From Flavobacterium oreochromis (GTDB lineage Bacteria; Bacteroidota; Bacteroidia; Flavobacteriales; Flavobacteriaceae), in the NCBI RefSeq assembly GCF_019565455.1, contig NZ_CP067377.1:1116001-1180000 (forward strand): a stretch of 64,000 bases of DNA. The letters run 5' to 3'. Below, one piece after another: positions 49,935 through 60,568 of the stretch; position 1 is the first letter of the stretch, and every line of letters begins with the position of its first letter. The notes under the pieces were generated by a model. It saw only the letters and a list, made by a program, of their open reading frames with translations, ran no database searches and was not told the DNA's origin. The position numbers and the translations under genes are program-made.

Positions 49935-50618
49935 TTATAGTAAAAGGAGGAGCTCTTTAATAGAGTTGATAGACCTGAAATTTTCATGTTTAATTTCAAA
50001 ATCTATCTTTTCGTAAGCCCAAGTAGTATGATAGGGGATATGTATACCGTGACCTCCTATGTTTAAGACAGGTAGTACATCCGATTTTAAAGAATTACCA
50101 ATCATTATAAAATTTTGTGGATTTACATCTAATCTTCCTAACATTTTGCTATAGTCTAGTTCAGTTTTATCAGTCATTACTTCAATATGATGAAAAAAAT
50201 GGCCTAATCCTGAATCATGTAATTTTCTATGTTGATCTTTTAAATCTCCTTTTGTAGCTACAATTAACTTATATTTATTTTTTAATTCTTTAAGGACTTC
50301 TTCTACTTCGGGAATTAATTCTACTGGTTTTAATAATAAATCTTTTCCTATTTGTAAGATTTTATTAATAGCGTTTCCAGATATTTGGTTTTGAGTTAAT
50401 TGTAATGCACATTCTATCATAGAGAGTGTAAAAGCTTTTATACCAAAACCATATAAAGGCAAATTTTTAATCTGATGATTTAATATTAGTTGTAGAATTT
50501 CTTGATGTGAGGCATAACCATGAAATAGAGCACAAAATTTTTCTTGCGCTTCATCAAAATAGGATTCGTTATGCCATAAAGTATCATCTGCATCAAAAGC
50601 TATTATTTTAGGTGTCAT
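49935..50618 (-). CDS. HAD-family hydrolase
   Basis: A haloacid dehalogenase-superfamily phosphatase of 227 residues. Motif I is DADDTLWHNE (nucleophile Asp and general-acid Asp near residues 9 and 11), motif II a Thr in VATKGD, motif III a Lys, and motif IV MIGNSLKSD with Asp. It resembles the HAD-IA group (YjjG/phosphoglycolate-phosphatase like). The substrate is unknown. It is the first of two minus-strand genes with the CAT-like gene. Confidence 0.87.
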   Translation of the reverse strand: MTPKIIAFDADDTLWHNESYFDEAQEKFCALFHGYASHQEILQLILNHQIKNLPLYGFGIKAFTLSMIECALQLTQNQISGNAINKILQIGKDLLLKPVELIPEVEEVLKELKNKYKLIVATKGDLKDQHRKLHDSGLGHFFHHIEVMTDKTELDYSKMLGRLDVNPQNFIMIGNSLKSDVLPVLNIGGHGIHIPYHTTWAYEKIDFEIKHENFRSINSIKELLLLL

Positions 50619-50685
50619 GTATAATTGTTTTAAGAACTGAATAGTATTATGTTTAGGAGTTTTTTAAAATAAATGATTTTAAATG

Positions 50686-50713
50686 AAAGACTCCCTCATT
50701 TAGAGGGAGTCTT
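50686..50713 (-). terminator. Terminator of the ferritin/Cys-rich gene pair
   Basis: Arms AAGACTCCCTC and GAGGGAGTCTT (50687-50697 and 50703-50713) with a 5-base loop; it overlaps the last codons of the small minus-strand gene. Confidence 0.75.
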
Positions 50714-50871
50714 GATTTTTTCTATTAGATCAAACATAGGGCAACGTTTACACCTTTTTGATTCTTTTTTTTGTATTTTTCACAACATTTTGATTTGCAC
50801 TTTTCTGCTTTTTTATGTAATTTTTCTAAAGCTTTTTCGTGCTTATCCTTATTTTTTTCCTTTTTGCTCAA
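50696..50871 (-). pseudogene. Small Lys/Cys-rich protein, probably metal-binding, frameshifted
   Basis: A small gene just after ferritin. From TTG at 50871 the translation is Lys/Glu-rich (SKKEKNKDKHEKALEKLHKK) with CKSKCC near the middle. Adding one A to the five at 50755-50759 (T on plus) gives KRCKRCPMFDLIEKIK and a stop at 50696, so the product would have about 58 residues and five or more Cys in CxxxCC and CxxC arrangements. These suggest metal or Fe-S binding. The TTG start directly follows an in-frame stop (the ferritin stop), so few other starts are possible. Function unknown; coupling to ferritin suggests a role in iron handling. Confidence 0.6.
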
Positions 50872-50880
50872 AACAAGCTT

Positions 50881-51390
50881 TTATTTTACTTCATTATTTT
50901 TATTTGTTATTTGAAGTATATCTCTATCAAATAAATACAATCCACCTTTGTCATCTCCTATCATGTTTATTTTATCTAGGATAGATTTTGCTTGAGCTTC
51001 TTCTTCTATTTGTTCTGCTACATACCATTGTAAGAAATTATGCGTAGCATAATCTTTTCCTTCAAAAGTAATGTGAACTAATTCATTGATAGAATCTGAT
51101 ACAAATAATTCATGCTTATATAACTCCTCAAACATCTCTTGAAAAGTATTAAAAGATGTTTTCGGCATTTTTAAATCTGTTATTAAAGCATGTCCACCTC
51201 TTTCATTTACATATTTTACTAATTTAAGCATATGCATTCGTTCCTCATCAGATTGTAAATACATAAAACGAGCAATTCCTTCAAAACCATGTATTTCCGC
51301 CCAACAAGCCATAGATAAATAGACTTGTGATGATTCAGCTTCTATTCTAATTTGTTTGTTTAATGCGTCTTCAATATTCTTTTGCAACAT
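50881..51390 (-). CDS. Ferritin
   Basis: A non-haem ferritin of 169 residues (FtnA type), a four-helix bundle that forms 24-mers storing iron as ferric mineral. The diiron ferroxidase residues are visible: Glu in IEAESSQVYLSM, EExH in SDEERMHM, and Glu/Gln in YVAEQIEEEAQA. The gene is followed 10 bp later by the small Cys-rich gene. Confidence 0.93.
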   Translation of the reverse strand: MLQKNIEDALNKQIRIEAESSQVYLSMACWAEIHGFEGIARFMYLQSDEERMHMLKLVKYVNERGGHALITDLKMPKTSFNTFQEMFEELYKHELFVSDSINELVHITFEGKDYATHNFLQWYVAEQIEEEAQAKSILDKINMIGDDKGGLYLFDRDILQITNKNNEVK

Positions 51391-51770
51391 AAAAATAAGT
51401 TTGTTTACTTGTCAAAGTTACGAAAAAATGTTGGTCTGTTTCTAAGTTATTTAAATTCCTTAATTATTTCTAACAGATCAAACAAGAAAGAGGCTAATAT
51501 GATAAAAGAGATTGCACATAGGAATGCTATGATAAGAAAATATAAAGAAGATCTAAAAAAGGTATTTATACTGTTTATATAAGAACATAAATAGTAAAAT
51601 AAAGGCTATCCGAAAAGAAAAAATCAGATTCTAAATTTTTAGAATTAACTTTATTATCATAATTATTTCATTGGTTTTCTTTGTTTGGATCATACAAAGT
51701 CATCAAATGATATAATTAGTTACAAATTTTCAGGATAGCCTTTAACTATTTTTAAATTAATTGTATGATT
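51391..51770. other. Spacer between ferritin and metG
   Basis: About 380 bp without a supported gene. It contains the ferritin upstream region (no clear TAnnTTTG box seen) and the 143-bp inverted-repeat element at 51601-51743. Confidence 0.5.
51601..51743. repeat. 143-bp inverted-repeat-bounded element
   Basis: AAAGGCTATCC (51601-51611) pairs with GGATAGCCTTT (51733-51743), with further pairing inward after a one-base bulge. It lies 28 bp after the metG stop. Size and ends resemble the element at 39998, so both may belong to one family of short repeats or long-loop terminators. Confidence 0.55.
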
Positions 51771-53840
51771 TTAAGCTATAGTAGCTCCATTTTCAACTCC
51801 TTCGGCTTCTGGATTCACAAAAACCAATTTACCTTCTGCATTCTGGGTGAGTAAAAGCATACCTTGACTTTCTACTCCACGTAAAGCTCTTGGGGCTAAA
51901 TTTACTAAAACGGTTACTTTTTTTCCAATTACCTCTTCTGGAGTAAAATGTTCTGCAATCCCAGAAACTATAGTACGTACATCAATACCTGTATCTACTT
52001 TTAGTACTAATAATTTATTTGCTTTAGGCATTTTTTCAGCTTCTATAATTGTTCCTACACGTAAATCAATTTTTGAAAAATCATCAAAAGTAGCAGTCTC
52101 TTTTTGTGGCATAATATTTGGTTTTTTTAAAGTATTTTCAGCCTTATTAGCTGTTTTTGTAGCTTCTAGTTTATCAATTTGTTTTTGAATATCAGTATCT
52201 TCAATTTGAGCAAAAAGTATTTCGGCTTGACCAATTTTATGTCCTGCTTTTGTTAAGTTCCAATTATCAAATTCTAAATTCCAATTATTAAATTCGATAT
52301 TTAAAATTCTAGTTAATTTTGTAGCTGTAAATGGTAAAAAAGGTTCAGACAAAATGGCTAATGCAGATGCAATTTGTAAGGCTACATACATTTGAGTTTT
52401 TACACGTTCTGGATCTGTTTTTATCATTTTCCAAGGTTCCTCATCTGCTAAGTATTTATTTCCTAAACGAGCTACATTCATTAGTTCACCTAATGCTTCT
52501 CTGAATCTATAACGTTCCACTGAAGACGCGATTACGTCTGGATAGGCCTTTAGTTCAGCTAAAACTTGTTCGTCAATTTCTGTGAAATTATTAGGAGTTG
52601 GAACAATACCATCATAATACTTGTGTGTTAGTACTACTACACGATTAATGAAGTTACCATAAATAGCGGCTAATTCACTATTATTTCGTGCTTGAAAATC
52701 TTTCCAAGTAAAATCATTATCTTTTGTTTCTGGTGCGTTAGCTGTTAGAGCATAACGTAATACATCTTGTTTTTCAGGGAAATCAACTAAATATTCGTGT
52801 AACCATACTGCCCAGTTTTTAGAAGTAGACAATTTGTTTCCTTCTAAATTTAAAAATTCGTTAGCAGGCACATTATCCGGTAAGATATAGTCTCCATGAG
52901 CTTTTAACATAGCAGGGAAAATTACACAATGGAAAACAATATTATCTTTTCCAATAAAGTGAACTAATTTAGTGTCTTGATCTTTCCAATAGGGTTCCCA
53001 ATCTTTACCTTGTTTTTGTGCCCATTCTTTAGTTGAAGAGATATAACCAATAGGTGCATCAAACCAAACATATAATTTTTTTCCTTCAGCTCCTTCTACA
53101 GGAACATCAATTCCCCAATCTAAATCGCGTGTTACAGCACGTGGTTTTAATCCATCATTTAACCATGAGCTTACTTGTCCATATACATTTGATTTCCAAT
53201 CATTTTTATGTCCTTCAATAATCCACTCCTTTAAAAAAGTATCATATTGGTCTAAAGGTAAAAACCAGTGTTTTGTTGATTTTAAAATAGGAGTACTCCC
53301 TGTAATTGTCGATTTCGGATTAATTAAATCCGTTGCATTTAAAGAAGTTCCACATTTTTCGCATTGATCACCATATGCTTCCTCATTTGAACATTTAGGA
53401 CAAGTTCCCGTAACAAAACGATCAGCTAAGAATTGTTGTGCTTGTTCATCAAATAACTGATCAGTAGTTTCTTCTATAAACTTATCTTCTTCGTACATTT
53501 TTCTAAAAAAGGCAGAAGCGGTTTCATGATGTATTTGAGCTGAAGTGCGTGAATAGTTATCAAATGAAATTCCGAAGTCTTGAAATGATTTACGAATAAT
53601 TCCATCGTATTTATCAATTACTTCTTGTGGTGTAATACCTTCTTTTTTAGCTTTCATAGAAATGGCTACACCGTGTTCATCACTCCCACATATAAAAGCT
53701 ACGTCTTTACCTTGTAAACGTAAATAGCGAGCGTAAATATCAGATGGTACATATACCCCAGCTAAATGACCAATATGGATAGGACCATTAGTATAAGGTA
53801 GAGCGGCTGTAATTGTATATCTTTTTGGATTCGTTATCAT
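51771..53840 (-). CDS. metG: Methionyl-tRNA synthetase
   Basis: Charges tRNA-Met with methionine in the cytoplasm. The Rossmann domain has the HIGH motif ([10 protein letters not shown], about residue 22) and the KMSKS equivalent KLSTS (about 335). The knuckle has a zinc site ([18 protein letters not shown], about 147). The C-terminal part includes the anticodon-binding domain and an EMAPII-like tRNA-binding domain (about 585-689: [21 protein letters not shown]) that promotes dimer formation. The length of 689 residues is typical. The frame is intact. Confidence 0.97.
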   Translation of the reverse strand: MITNPKRYTITAALPYTNGPIHIGHLAGVYVPSDIYARYLRLQGKDVAFICGSDEHGVAISMKAKKEGITPQEVIDKYDGIIRKSFQDFGISFDNYSRTSAQIHHETASAFFRKMYEEDKFIEETTDQLFDEQAQQFLADRFVTGTCPKCSNEEAYGDQCEKCGTSLNATDLINPKSTITGSTPILKSTKHWFLPLDQYDTFLKEWIIEGHKNDWKSNVYGQVSSWLNDGLKPRAVTRDLDWGIDVPVEGAEGKKLYVWFDAPIGYISSTKEWAQKQGKDWEPYWKDQDTKLVHFIGKDNIVFHCVIFPAMLKAHGDYILPDNVPANEFLNLEGNKLSTSKNWAVWLHEYLVDFPEKQDVLRYALTANAPETKDNDFTWKDFQARNNSELAAIYGNFINRVVVLTHKYYDGIVPTPNNFTEIDEQVLAELKAYPDVIASSVERYRFREALGELMNVARLGNKYLADEEPWKMIKTDPERVKTQMYVALQIASALAILSEPFLPFTATKLTRILNIEFNNWNLEFDNWNLTKAGHKIGQAEILFAQIEDTDIQKQIDKLEATKTANKAENTLKKPNIMPQKETATFDDFSKIDLRVGTIIEAEKMPKANKLLVLKVDTGIDVRTIVSGIAEHFTPEEVIGKKVTVLVNLAPRALRGVESQGMLLLTQNAEGKLVFVNPEAEGVENGATIA

Positions 53841-53890
53841 AGTAAATCAATTTTTTAAAACGATCTGAAACAAGTATAAGTTTAAGGCTG

Positions 53891-53898
53891 CAAAAATA
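53891..53898 (-). promoter_or_regulatory. Possible -7 box of metG
   Basis: On the minus strand TATTTTTG matches TAnnTTTG about 50 bp before the start codon; no clear -33 element was found. Confidence 0.3.
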
Positions 53899-54104
53899 CT
53901 ATTCTATTTTATATTGAGATAATAAAAGCACATATAATGTAATAACTCTAATTTAATACTTAAATCACAATGAATAAAATAAGAATTTTAAAATCATAGA
54001 TCTTAAGAAATATTAGCTCTGTTAATATATAACTAATCAAATTTTAAATAATTATTTACTAAAATTATAAATAAGAGTACAAGTAAAAAATATTTTCATA
54101 ATCG

Positions 54105-54131
54105 TTTGTTTATCTTTATTATTTAGTTTTG
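54105..54131 (+). promoter_or_regulatory. Possible promoter of the LD-carboxypeptidase gene
   Basis: TTTG at 54105-54108 and TAGTTTTG at 54124-54131 with 15 bp between, shorter than ideal. If used, transcription would start after 54135, supporting the ATG at 54156 rather than 54129. Confidence 0.35.
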
Positions 54132-54155
54132 TACCATGTAAGTGTTTTTCGAAAT

Positions 54156-55115
54156 ATGAAATTTTATCTTTTATTTATTTTAACCTTTTGTTATTCTTAT
54201 TCACAAAAAAAAATGATTATACCGCCGTATTTAAAGAAAGGAGATACTGTGGCTATTGTAGCTACAGCTCGTAAAAATGTAGATGATAATTTAAAACCAG
54301 CCATAGAATTATTAAAGAGTTGGGGATTAGAAGTGAAAATTGGTAATACAATTGGTTTAGATTTAAATCAATTAGCAGGAACTGATGAGGAACGTGCAAA
54401 GGATTTCCAAGAGCAGCTAGACAATCCTAATGTTAAAATGATTTGGTGTGTACGTGGAGGTTATGGAACAGTACGTATGGTTGATTTATTGGATTTTACT
54501 CAGTTTAAAAAAAATCCAAAATGGATTGTAGGTTTTAGTGATGTAACCGTTTTACATAGTCATTTAAACACAATGGGTTATCAATCTATTCATGGAATAA
54601 TGCCCGTTACAGTAGCTAAAGCAACTAAAGAAGCAAAAGAATCTACACGAGTAGCATTATTTGGTGACGAACAATTAGAATATGAAATTTTACCACATCC
54701 TATGAATCGTTTAGGAAAAGCAAAAGGTGAGTTAGTAGGAGGTAATTTATCTATTTTGTATAGTTTATTTGGTTCACCATCTGCCATTGATTGTACAGAT
54801 AAAATTCTATTTATAGAAGATTTAGATGAGTATTTATATCATATTGACAGAATGATGATGAATTTAAAACGAAACGGTTGTTTAGAAAGTATTAAAGGGA
54901 TTTTAGTAGGAGGAATGACAAAAATGAAAGATAATGAAATTCCTTGGGGCAAAGATGCCCTTCAAATTGTAGATGATGTAACTAAAAAATATGACATACC
55001 AATTATTTTTGAATTTCCAGCAGGACATATTCGAGATAATAGAGCTTTAACCTTGGGAGCCCAGATTACTTTAGATGTAAATTCAGAATGTTCTAAGGTT
55101 ATTTTTGAACGATAA
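54156..55115 (+). CDS. LD-carboxypeptidase (peptidase S66)
   Basis: An S66-family muramoyl-tetrapeptide carboxypeptidase (LdcA-like), which removes the terminal D-Ala from tetrapeptides in peptidoglycan recycling. Signal peptide from the ATG at 54156 (MKFYLLFILTFCYSYS), then DTVAIVATARK, the CVRGGYGTVRM loop, the catalytic Ser in VGFSDVTVLH, Glu in FIEDLDEYLYHID and the His in PAGHIRDNRALTLG. Most LdcA enzymes are cytoplasmic; an exported form is a common variation in Bacteroidota. The length of 319 residues is normal. Confidence 0.9.
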   Translation: MKFYLLFILTFCYSYSQKKMIIPPYLKKGDTVAIVATARKNVDDNLKPAIELLKSWGLEVKIGNTIGLDLNQLAGTDEERAKDFQEQLDNPNVKMIWCVRGGYGTVRMVDLLDFTQFKKNPKWIVGFSDVTVLHSHLNTMGYQSIHGIMPVTVAKATKEAKESTRVALFGDEQLEYEILPHPMNRLGKAKGELVGGNLSILYSLFGSPSAIDCTDKILFIEDLDEYLYHIDRMMMNLKRNGCLESIKGILVGGMTKMKDNEIPWGKDALQIVDDVTKKYDIPIIFEFPAGHIRDNRALTLGAQITLDVNSECSKVIFER

Positions 55116-55191
55116 AAAATACAAATATTACAGATTACTAGTCTTATAATTTTAGATATAGAATCATTAATCAAAAAAATCTTCAATCAGT

Positions 55192-55551
55192 ATGGCAGAA
55201 CATAACGATTTAGGAAAACAAGGAGAACAAATAGCAGTAGACTATTTATTGAAAAATGGGTATGAAATTTTAGAACAAAATTATCAAGCTAGAAAAGGAG
55301 AAATAGATATCATTGCTCGTAAAGAAGATTGGCTAATTGTAATTGAAGTCAAAACTAGAACTTCTGTTGAATATGGTAACCCTGAAGATTTTGTTAATAA
55401 AAAGAAAATAAAATTACTGGTAAAAGCAATAGATGAATATGTAGAAAAAACAAATCTAGATCTTGAAATCCGTTTTGATATTATATCCGTAATAAAAAAA
55501 AATGAAAATAACACAATAGAACACTTAGTTGATGCGTTCTATTATTTTTAA
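55192..55551 (+). CDS. YraN/UPF0102-family putative nuclease
   Basis: A 119-residue protein of the YraN family, with the restriction-endonuclease-like core: LGKQGEQIAVDYLLKNGYEILEQNY, RKGEIDIIARK (catalytic Asp after Glu) and the IVIEVKTR strand. It is often located near recombination or DNA repair genes and probably cleaves branched or Holliday-like DNA, but its role is not settled. It follows the LD-carboxypeptidase gene by 76 bp. Confidence 0.92.
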   Translation: MAEHNDLGKQGEQIAVDYLLKNGYEILEQNYQARKGEIDIIARKEDWLIVIEVKTRTSVEYGNPEDFVNKKKIKLLVKAIDEYVEKTNLDLEIRFDIISVIKKNENNTIEHLVDAFYYF

Positions 55552-55596
55552 TAAAAATCAAAAAAATCAAACAATTAATTATATTTAATAAAAAGC

Positions 55597-55629
55597 TTGC
55601 ATTTATTTTATTAATTATGAATATATTTG
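55597..55629 (+). promoter_or_regulatory. Bacteroidota-type promoter of the ACT-like gene
   Basis: TTG at 55597-55599 and TATATTTG at 55622-55629 with 22 bp between; the -7 box is a perfect match to TAnnTTTG. It lies 85 bp before the start codon. Confidence 0.55.
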
Positions 55630-55714
55630 CATGCCCTGAAATTTTTATTTTATATTATACATTCTAAAAAACAAACTAACAATGAGTGAAAATTAAAATT
55701 TAAATTCCCCAGAA

Positions 55715-56377
55715 ATGAAAACAATTTCTTCTGTAGTAGAAAACTACATCAAGTCTAAGCCATTTTTATTAAATGCGTTATCACAAGGTATCATCAATCT
55801 TACTTCATTAGCAAGATTAATCACTGAAGAACTCGAAGCAGAATTAGGAAAGGATGTAAAACAAGGTGCTATAATCATGGCTCTTAAGAGACTTTCGGAA
55901 GATTTAAGCTTTCAGGTAAACCATAAAATCACTAAGGTTTTAAGGGAAATCGGTGAAATAACCGTTCGATCTTCTTTGAATGATTATACGTATTTAGTTT
56001 CTGATAGTATTTTTCAAAAACAAGCCGAATTAATATCTGAGCTTAATAAACGTCAAGATGTGTTTTTTACTTCTTCTAGAGGTGTTAATGAAACGAACAT
56101 AGTTGTTAGTGATTCTGTAAGTGAACTTCTTGATAAATATTTTAAGGATGAAAAATTAACTCAAAAATTAGAAAACCTTTCTTCTATAACGGTTAAGCTT
56201 CCTAAGGAAAATACCGTTACCCCAGGTATCTATTATTTTATTTTCCAGCGTCTTGCTTGGGAAGGTATTGTGATATATGAAGTAATTTCTACTTCTAATG
56301 AATTTACAGTATTAGTAGATGACAATGTTGTAGATAAAGCTTTTAAAATAATTAAAGATTTAAAGTTGACGAAATAG
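55715..56377 (+). CDS. ACT-like domain protein, sometimes annotated as aspartate kinase
   Basis: A 220-residue protein found in flavobacteria, starting MKTISSVVENYIKSKPFLLNAL. There is no aspartate-kinase catalytic domain; residues about 140-218 (LSSITVKLPKENTVTPGIYYFIFQRLAWEGIVIYEVIST...) resemble the ACT regulatory fold, which binds amino acids. The N-terminal part is helical and could be a winged-helix-like domain. The function is unknown; regulation by a small ligand is plausible. It has its own promoter and terminator. Confidence 0.7.
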   Translation: MKTISSVVENYIKSKPFLLNALSQGIINLTSLARLITEELEAELGKDVKQGAIIMALKRLSEDLSFQVNHKITKVLREIGEITVRSSLNDYTYLVSDSIFQKQAELISELNKRQDVFFTSSRGVNETNIVVSDSVSELLDKYFKDEKLTQKLENLSSITVKLPKENTVTPGIYYFIFQRLAWEGIVIYEVISTSNEFTVLVDDNVVDKAFKIIKDLKLTK

Positions 56378-56408
56378 AATTTCAACTAAAGGTGTCCGAT
56401 CTTAATTT

Positions 56409-56451
56409 AAAAAACCATCAAATAAATTAGGTCTATTTGATGGTTTTTTTC
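56409..56451. terminator. Terminator between convergent genes
   Basis: A strong hairpin with arms around AACCATCAAATA (56413-56424) and TATTTGATGGTT (56434-56445), flanked by an A run on the left and a T run on the right, so it can stop transcription of the ACT-like gene and of mfd. Confidence 0.88.
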
Positions 56452-56465
56452 TTAAATAAAATATT

Positions 56466-59400
56466 CTAGATCATTTCAATTAATTCTAATGCTTTCTTAA
56501 TTGATTTTACATTTTCAAAAGTTAATAATAAACGGAGACCATTCTTGGTCTCTTTTTCTTTCATTTTGCAAAGGTTTGAATTTTGTTGTACAAATTGTAA
56601 TACTTTATGAAATCGAGATGATTGATAATAATCACTTTGCTGATCACTTACAAAATAACATACCATTTTGCTTTGTTTTAATACTAATTTCTCAATTCCT
56701 AAATGGGTAGCTTTCCATTTTAAACGTAAACTATCCAGTAGAGCTAAACCAGATTTAGGTAATTTTCCAAAGCGATCTTCTAATTGTTTTTGATATTCTA
56801 TAAGTTTTTCATTGGTTTTAATAATAGCTAATTCATTATACAAACTCAAACGTTCACTTACATTATTAATGTATTCATCAGGGAAAAGTAATTCAAAATC
56901 AGTATCTATTTGTAAATCTTTTACATATTCCTTGGTTTCAATATTACTTTCTTCAGGGTATAAATCTTTAAACTCATTTTCTTTTAATTCTTCGATGGCT
57001 TCTTGCATGATTTTTTGATAAGTTTCAAAACCAATTTCATTAATAAAACCACTTTGTTCACCACCTAGTAAATCACCAGCACCACGAATTTCAAGATCTT
57101 TCATTGCAATATTAAAACCACTTCCTAGTTCACTAAATTGTGTTAATGCCTGAATTCGTTTACGAGCCTCCTCGGTCATAGCAGAATAAGGGGGAGTAAT
57201 AAAGTAGCAGAAAGCTTTTTTATTACTTCGTCCTACACGCCCACGCATTTGATGCAAATCAGATAGTCCAAAATTATTAGCATTATTAATAAAAATGGTA
57301 TTTGCATTAGGAACATCTAAACCGCTTTCTATAATTGTAGTAGCAACTAATACGTCAAATTCGCCTTCCATAAAAGAAAGCATAATCTCCTCTAATTGTT
57401 TTCCATCCATCTGCCCGTGACCAATGCCTACTTTTGCATTAGGTACTAAACGTTGGATCATTCCTGCAATTTCTTTTATATTTTCAAGACGATTGTTTAT
57501 AAAATATACTTGTCCTCCTCTTTCAATTTCGTAAGAAACAGCATCCCGAATTACTTCTTCATTAAAACCGATTACTTGTGTGTCAATAGGATATCGATTA
57601 GGAGGAGGTGTGCTAATAACAGATAAATCTCTTGCTGCCATTAAAGAAAATTGTAAAGTCCTTGGAATAGGAGTGGCCGTTAAGGTTAACGTATCTACAT
57701 TCGTTGCAATTGTCTTTAGTTTATCTTTAACATTTACACCAAATTTTTGTTCTTCATCAATAATAAGTAAACCTAAATCTTTAAATTTTACATTTTTATT
57801 GACTAATTGGTGAGTACCTATAAGAATGTCTAGTTTACCAGATTCTAAGTCTTTTAATATTTCATTTTTTTGTTTAGTAGTTCTAAAACGATTTAAATAA
57901 CTAATATTTACGGGTAAATCTTTTAAACGAGATTTAAAGGTTCTAAAGTGTTGATAGGCTAAGATAGTAGTAGGAACTAAAATAGCTACTTGTTTACTGT
58001 TATCTACTGCTTTAAATGCAGCACGAATAGCGACTTCTGTTTTTCCAAAACCAACATCGCCACAGACTAAACGATCCATTGGACGTTCATTTTCCATATC
58101 AGCTTTTACGTCTTGAGTTGCTTTTAATTGATCAGGAGTGTCTTCATAAATGAAGGAACTTTCTAGCTCATGTTGTAAATAACTATCAGGGGCAAAAGCA
58201 TATCCTTTATCTAAACGACGTTTCGCATATAATTGAATTAAGTTAAATGCAATGTGTTTTACTCTAGCTTTCGTTTTTTGTTTTAAAGCTTTCCAAGCAC
58301 CTGAACCTAATTTATATATTTTAGGTGGAGCTCCATCTTTACCATTATATTTTGATATTTTATGTAATGAATGTATGCTTACATAAACAATATCATTATC
58401 AGCATAAATTAGCTTAATAGCTTCTTGTGTTTTTCCTTCAACTTGAATTTTTGTAAACCTCCAAATTTTCCAATTCCATGATCAATATGGGTAACATAAT
58501 CACCTACAGTTAAAGAATTTAATTCTTTTAATGTTATATTTTGTTTTTTAGCATATCCATTTTTAATAGAGAATTTATGATAACGCTCAAAAATTTGATG
58601 ATCTGTATAACAGGCTATTTGATTTTCTTCATCTATAAAACCCAGGTATAAAGGTAGTACAATGGTTTCGTAATCTTTAGCAAAATGCTCATGTTGTTCT
58701 TCATCCATTGATTCAAAAATATCATGAAAGCGTTTAGCCTGTTGTTCGTTAGCACAAAATAGATAATTTTTCAAACCATTTTGGCGGTTATTTTTTAGAT
58801 CTTCCATCAATAAATCAAATTGTTTATTGAAAGAAGGTTGAGGTCTTGTATTAAATTCGAAAACATTTTGAATTCGGAAAGTGGGTCTAGTAGACATTTC
58901 TACCACTGAAAAGTTTAATGCTTCTTTAATAAACGTTTCTTGGTTTACAAATAATTCATTGGGAGAGGCATGTTTTATATCTTTTGATAATTTTTCAAAA
59001 CTTTCTTCTGCTTTTTTAAAGAGTTTGTCTAGATTATTTAATAAAGAATCTACATTTTGAATAAAAATAGAAGTCTTAGGATTAATATATTCTAAGAAAC
59101 TTTCACGTTTTTCCTCTAATAATTTATTTTCAAAATTAGGAATAATTGTAATCTTATTTTTAGTTTCAATTGATAATTGAGTGCTTACATCAAAAGTTCT
59201 TATACTATCTACTTCATTACCAAAAAACTCAATTCGATATGGATTATCATTTGAAAAAGAAAACACGTCTAAAATACCTCCACGTACTGAAAATTCGCCT
59301 GGTTCAGTAATAAAATCAACACGCTTAAAATCGTATTCAAATAATACTTCGTTGATAAAATCAATTGAAACTTTATCGCCTATAGAGATCTTTAAAGTGT

Positions 59401-59817
59401 TTTTTTCTAGCTCTTTTTAGTGACTACTTTTTCAAAAATAGCTTCAGGATATGAAACAATTATACAAGGTTTTTTTCTAGAATTAATTCTGTTTAATACT
59501 TCAGAACGAAGTAATACGTTAGCATTATCTGTTTCTTCAATCTGATAAGGTCTTCTGTATGAACTAGGATAAAACAGTACATCTTTCTCACCTATTAGTT
59601 GTTCTAAATCATTTAATAAATAAGCAGCTTCTTCTTTTTCATTTGCTAATAATAAAAAAGTCTTGTCTGATTTTTCAAATAAGGCCTCTATAACAAAAGA
59701 TAAAGAAGAGCCTAATAAGCCTTTAAGATGAATCTTGTTGTCACCCTTTAGTAAATGGGTTATTTGATTAATCTTAGATTGGTTGAAAAACAACTGTTTT
59801 ATATAATCGGTATTCAA
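56466..59817 (-). pseudogene. mfd: Transcription-repair coupling factor Mfd, two frameshifts
   Basis: Mfd removes RNA polymerase stalled at lesions and recruits UvrA. The order from 59817 is: UvrB-like module (LKGLLGSSLSFVIEALFE, VLFYPSSYRRPYQ), RNA-polymerase-interacting domain (DYVTHIDHGIGKFGGLQ, near 58480), RecG-like helicase with Walker A region (CGDVGFGKTEVAIRAAF), DEEQKFG, TATPIPRTL and QMRGRVGRS, and C-terminal TRCF domain. Frames break at five A at 59414-59418 and 58448-58452 (T on plus); adding one A each restores 1117 residues, a normal length. It is followed at its 3' end by a bidirectional terminator. Confidence 0.92.
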
Positions 59818-59822
59818 AATAA

Positions 59823-60452
59823 TTATTTTATTTCTTCAAATGATGGGACTTCTTCTTTTTGTGGATTTTGAATATCAGGGGCAATTAAAGGTTCTGATTT
59901 TTTTCCACCTATTTGTTTAATCATATCTTCTTCACCTTCTTCCATTTGAATGTGGCTACGACGTACAATTTCTTCTATTTGATCATTAAAGGCATTTACT
60001 TCTAAATTTAAATCAGAAACTAATTTAATTACTCTTTTCTCAGGAATTTTGTCAATATTTAAGAACATATTTAGAGCTTTAACCTTTGTAATTATAGCAG
60101 AAAGTCTTACATTGATTTGAGGTTTTTCAAGCTTTAAAGGAATTGTATTAGATAAAATATCTACTTTCTGTACTAAATTCTTAGTCTTTAGTTTAAAAGC
60201 ACTAAGAGAACTTTTAGGTTTCTGATTTAATTCATTAATAAATAAACGCCATTCATTCCAGTTTAGAGCGATGATTTCAGATTCAGGAGTTAATTTTCTT
60301 TCAGAAAAAGTCCAAGCTTTATCTAATGAATTAAAAATTAATTCTTTTTGTTTGATTGATTTTTGTATTTCGATAGAATTGTTTTCTTCTTCCTTTTTAC
60401 AAGAAACAAGAAGTAAACTTAAGATTAAATTATAGAGAAAAAAAGATTTCAT
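59823..60452 (-). CDS. Lipoprotein of unknown function, upstream of mfd
   Basis: A 209-residue protein with a lipoprotein signal (LLLVSC, Cys near residue 18) and a Lys/Glu-rich helical body; the C-terminus is acidic and Pro-rich. No domain is recognised. It ends 5 bp before mfd on the same strand, so the two are cotranscribed. A periplasmic or outer-membrane location is expected, which is odd beside a repair factor, and no functional link can be proposed. Confidence 0.65.
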   Translation of the reverse strand: MKSFFLYNLILSLLLVSCKKEEENNSIEIQKSIKQKELIFNSLDKAWTFSERKLTPESEIIALNWNEWRLFINELNQKPKSSLSAFKLKTKNLVQKVDILSNTIPLKLEKPQINVRLSAIITKVKALNMFLNIDKIPEKRVIKLVSDLNLEVNAFNDQIEEIVRRSHIQMEEGEEDMIKQIGGKKSEPLIAPDIQNPQKEEVPSFEEIK

Positions 60453-60542
60453 TTTTTAAATTTATAGATTACAAAAATACAACTTTTGTGTAATGCAAAC
60501 TAAATGTATAGAAGATCTTAAAGCTACAAGCTCATAATTACG

Positions 60543-60550
60543 TATATTTG
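60543..60550 (+). promoter_or_regulatory. -7 promoter box before the SDR gene
   Basis: TATATTTG matches TAnnTTTG and lies 18 bp before the start codon; the -33 element is weak. Confidence 0.4.
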
Positions 60551-60568
60551 TCGAATAACTATTTATAA

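Noticed and set aside
50673..50984. Plus-strand frame of 103 codons
   Set aside because: It is hydrophobic low-complexity translation opposite the ferritin and Cys-rich genes, both of which have clear protein features.
55715..56377. Aspartate kinase
   Set aside because: Only an ACT-like segment is present; the kinase catalytic domain is absent and the protein is too short.
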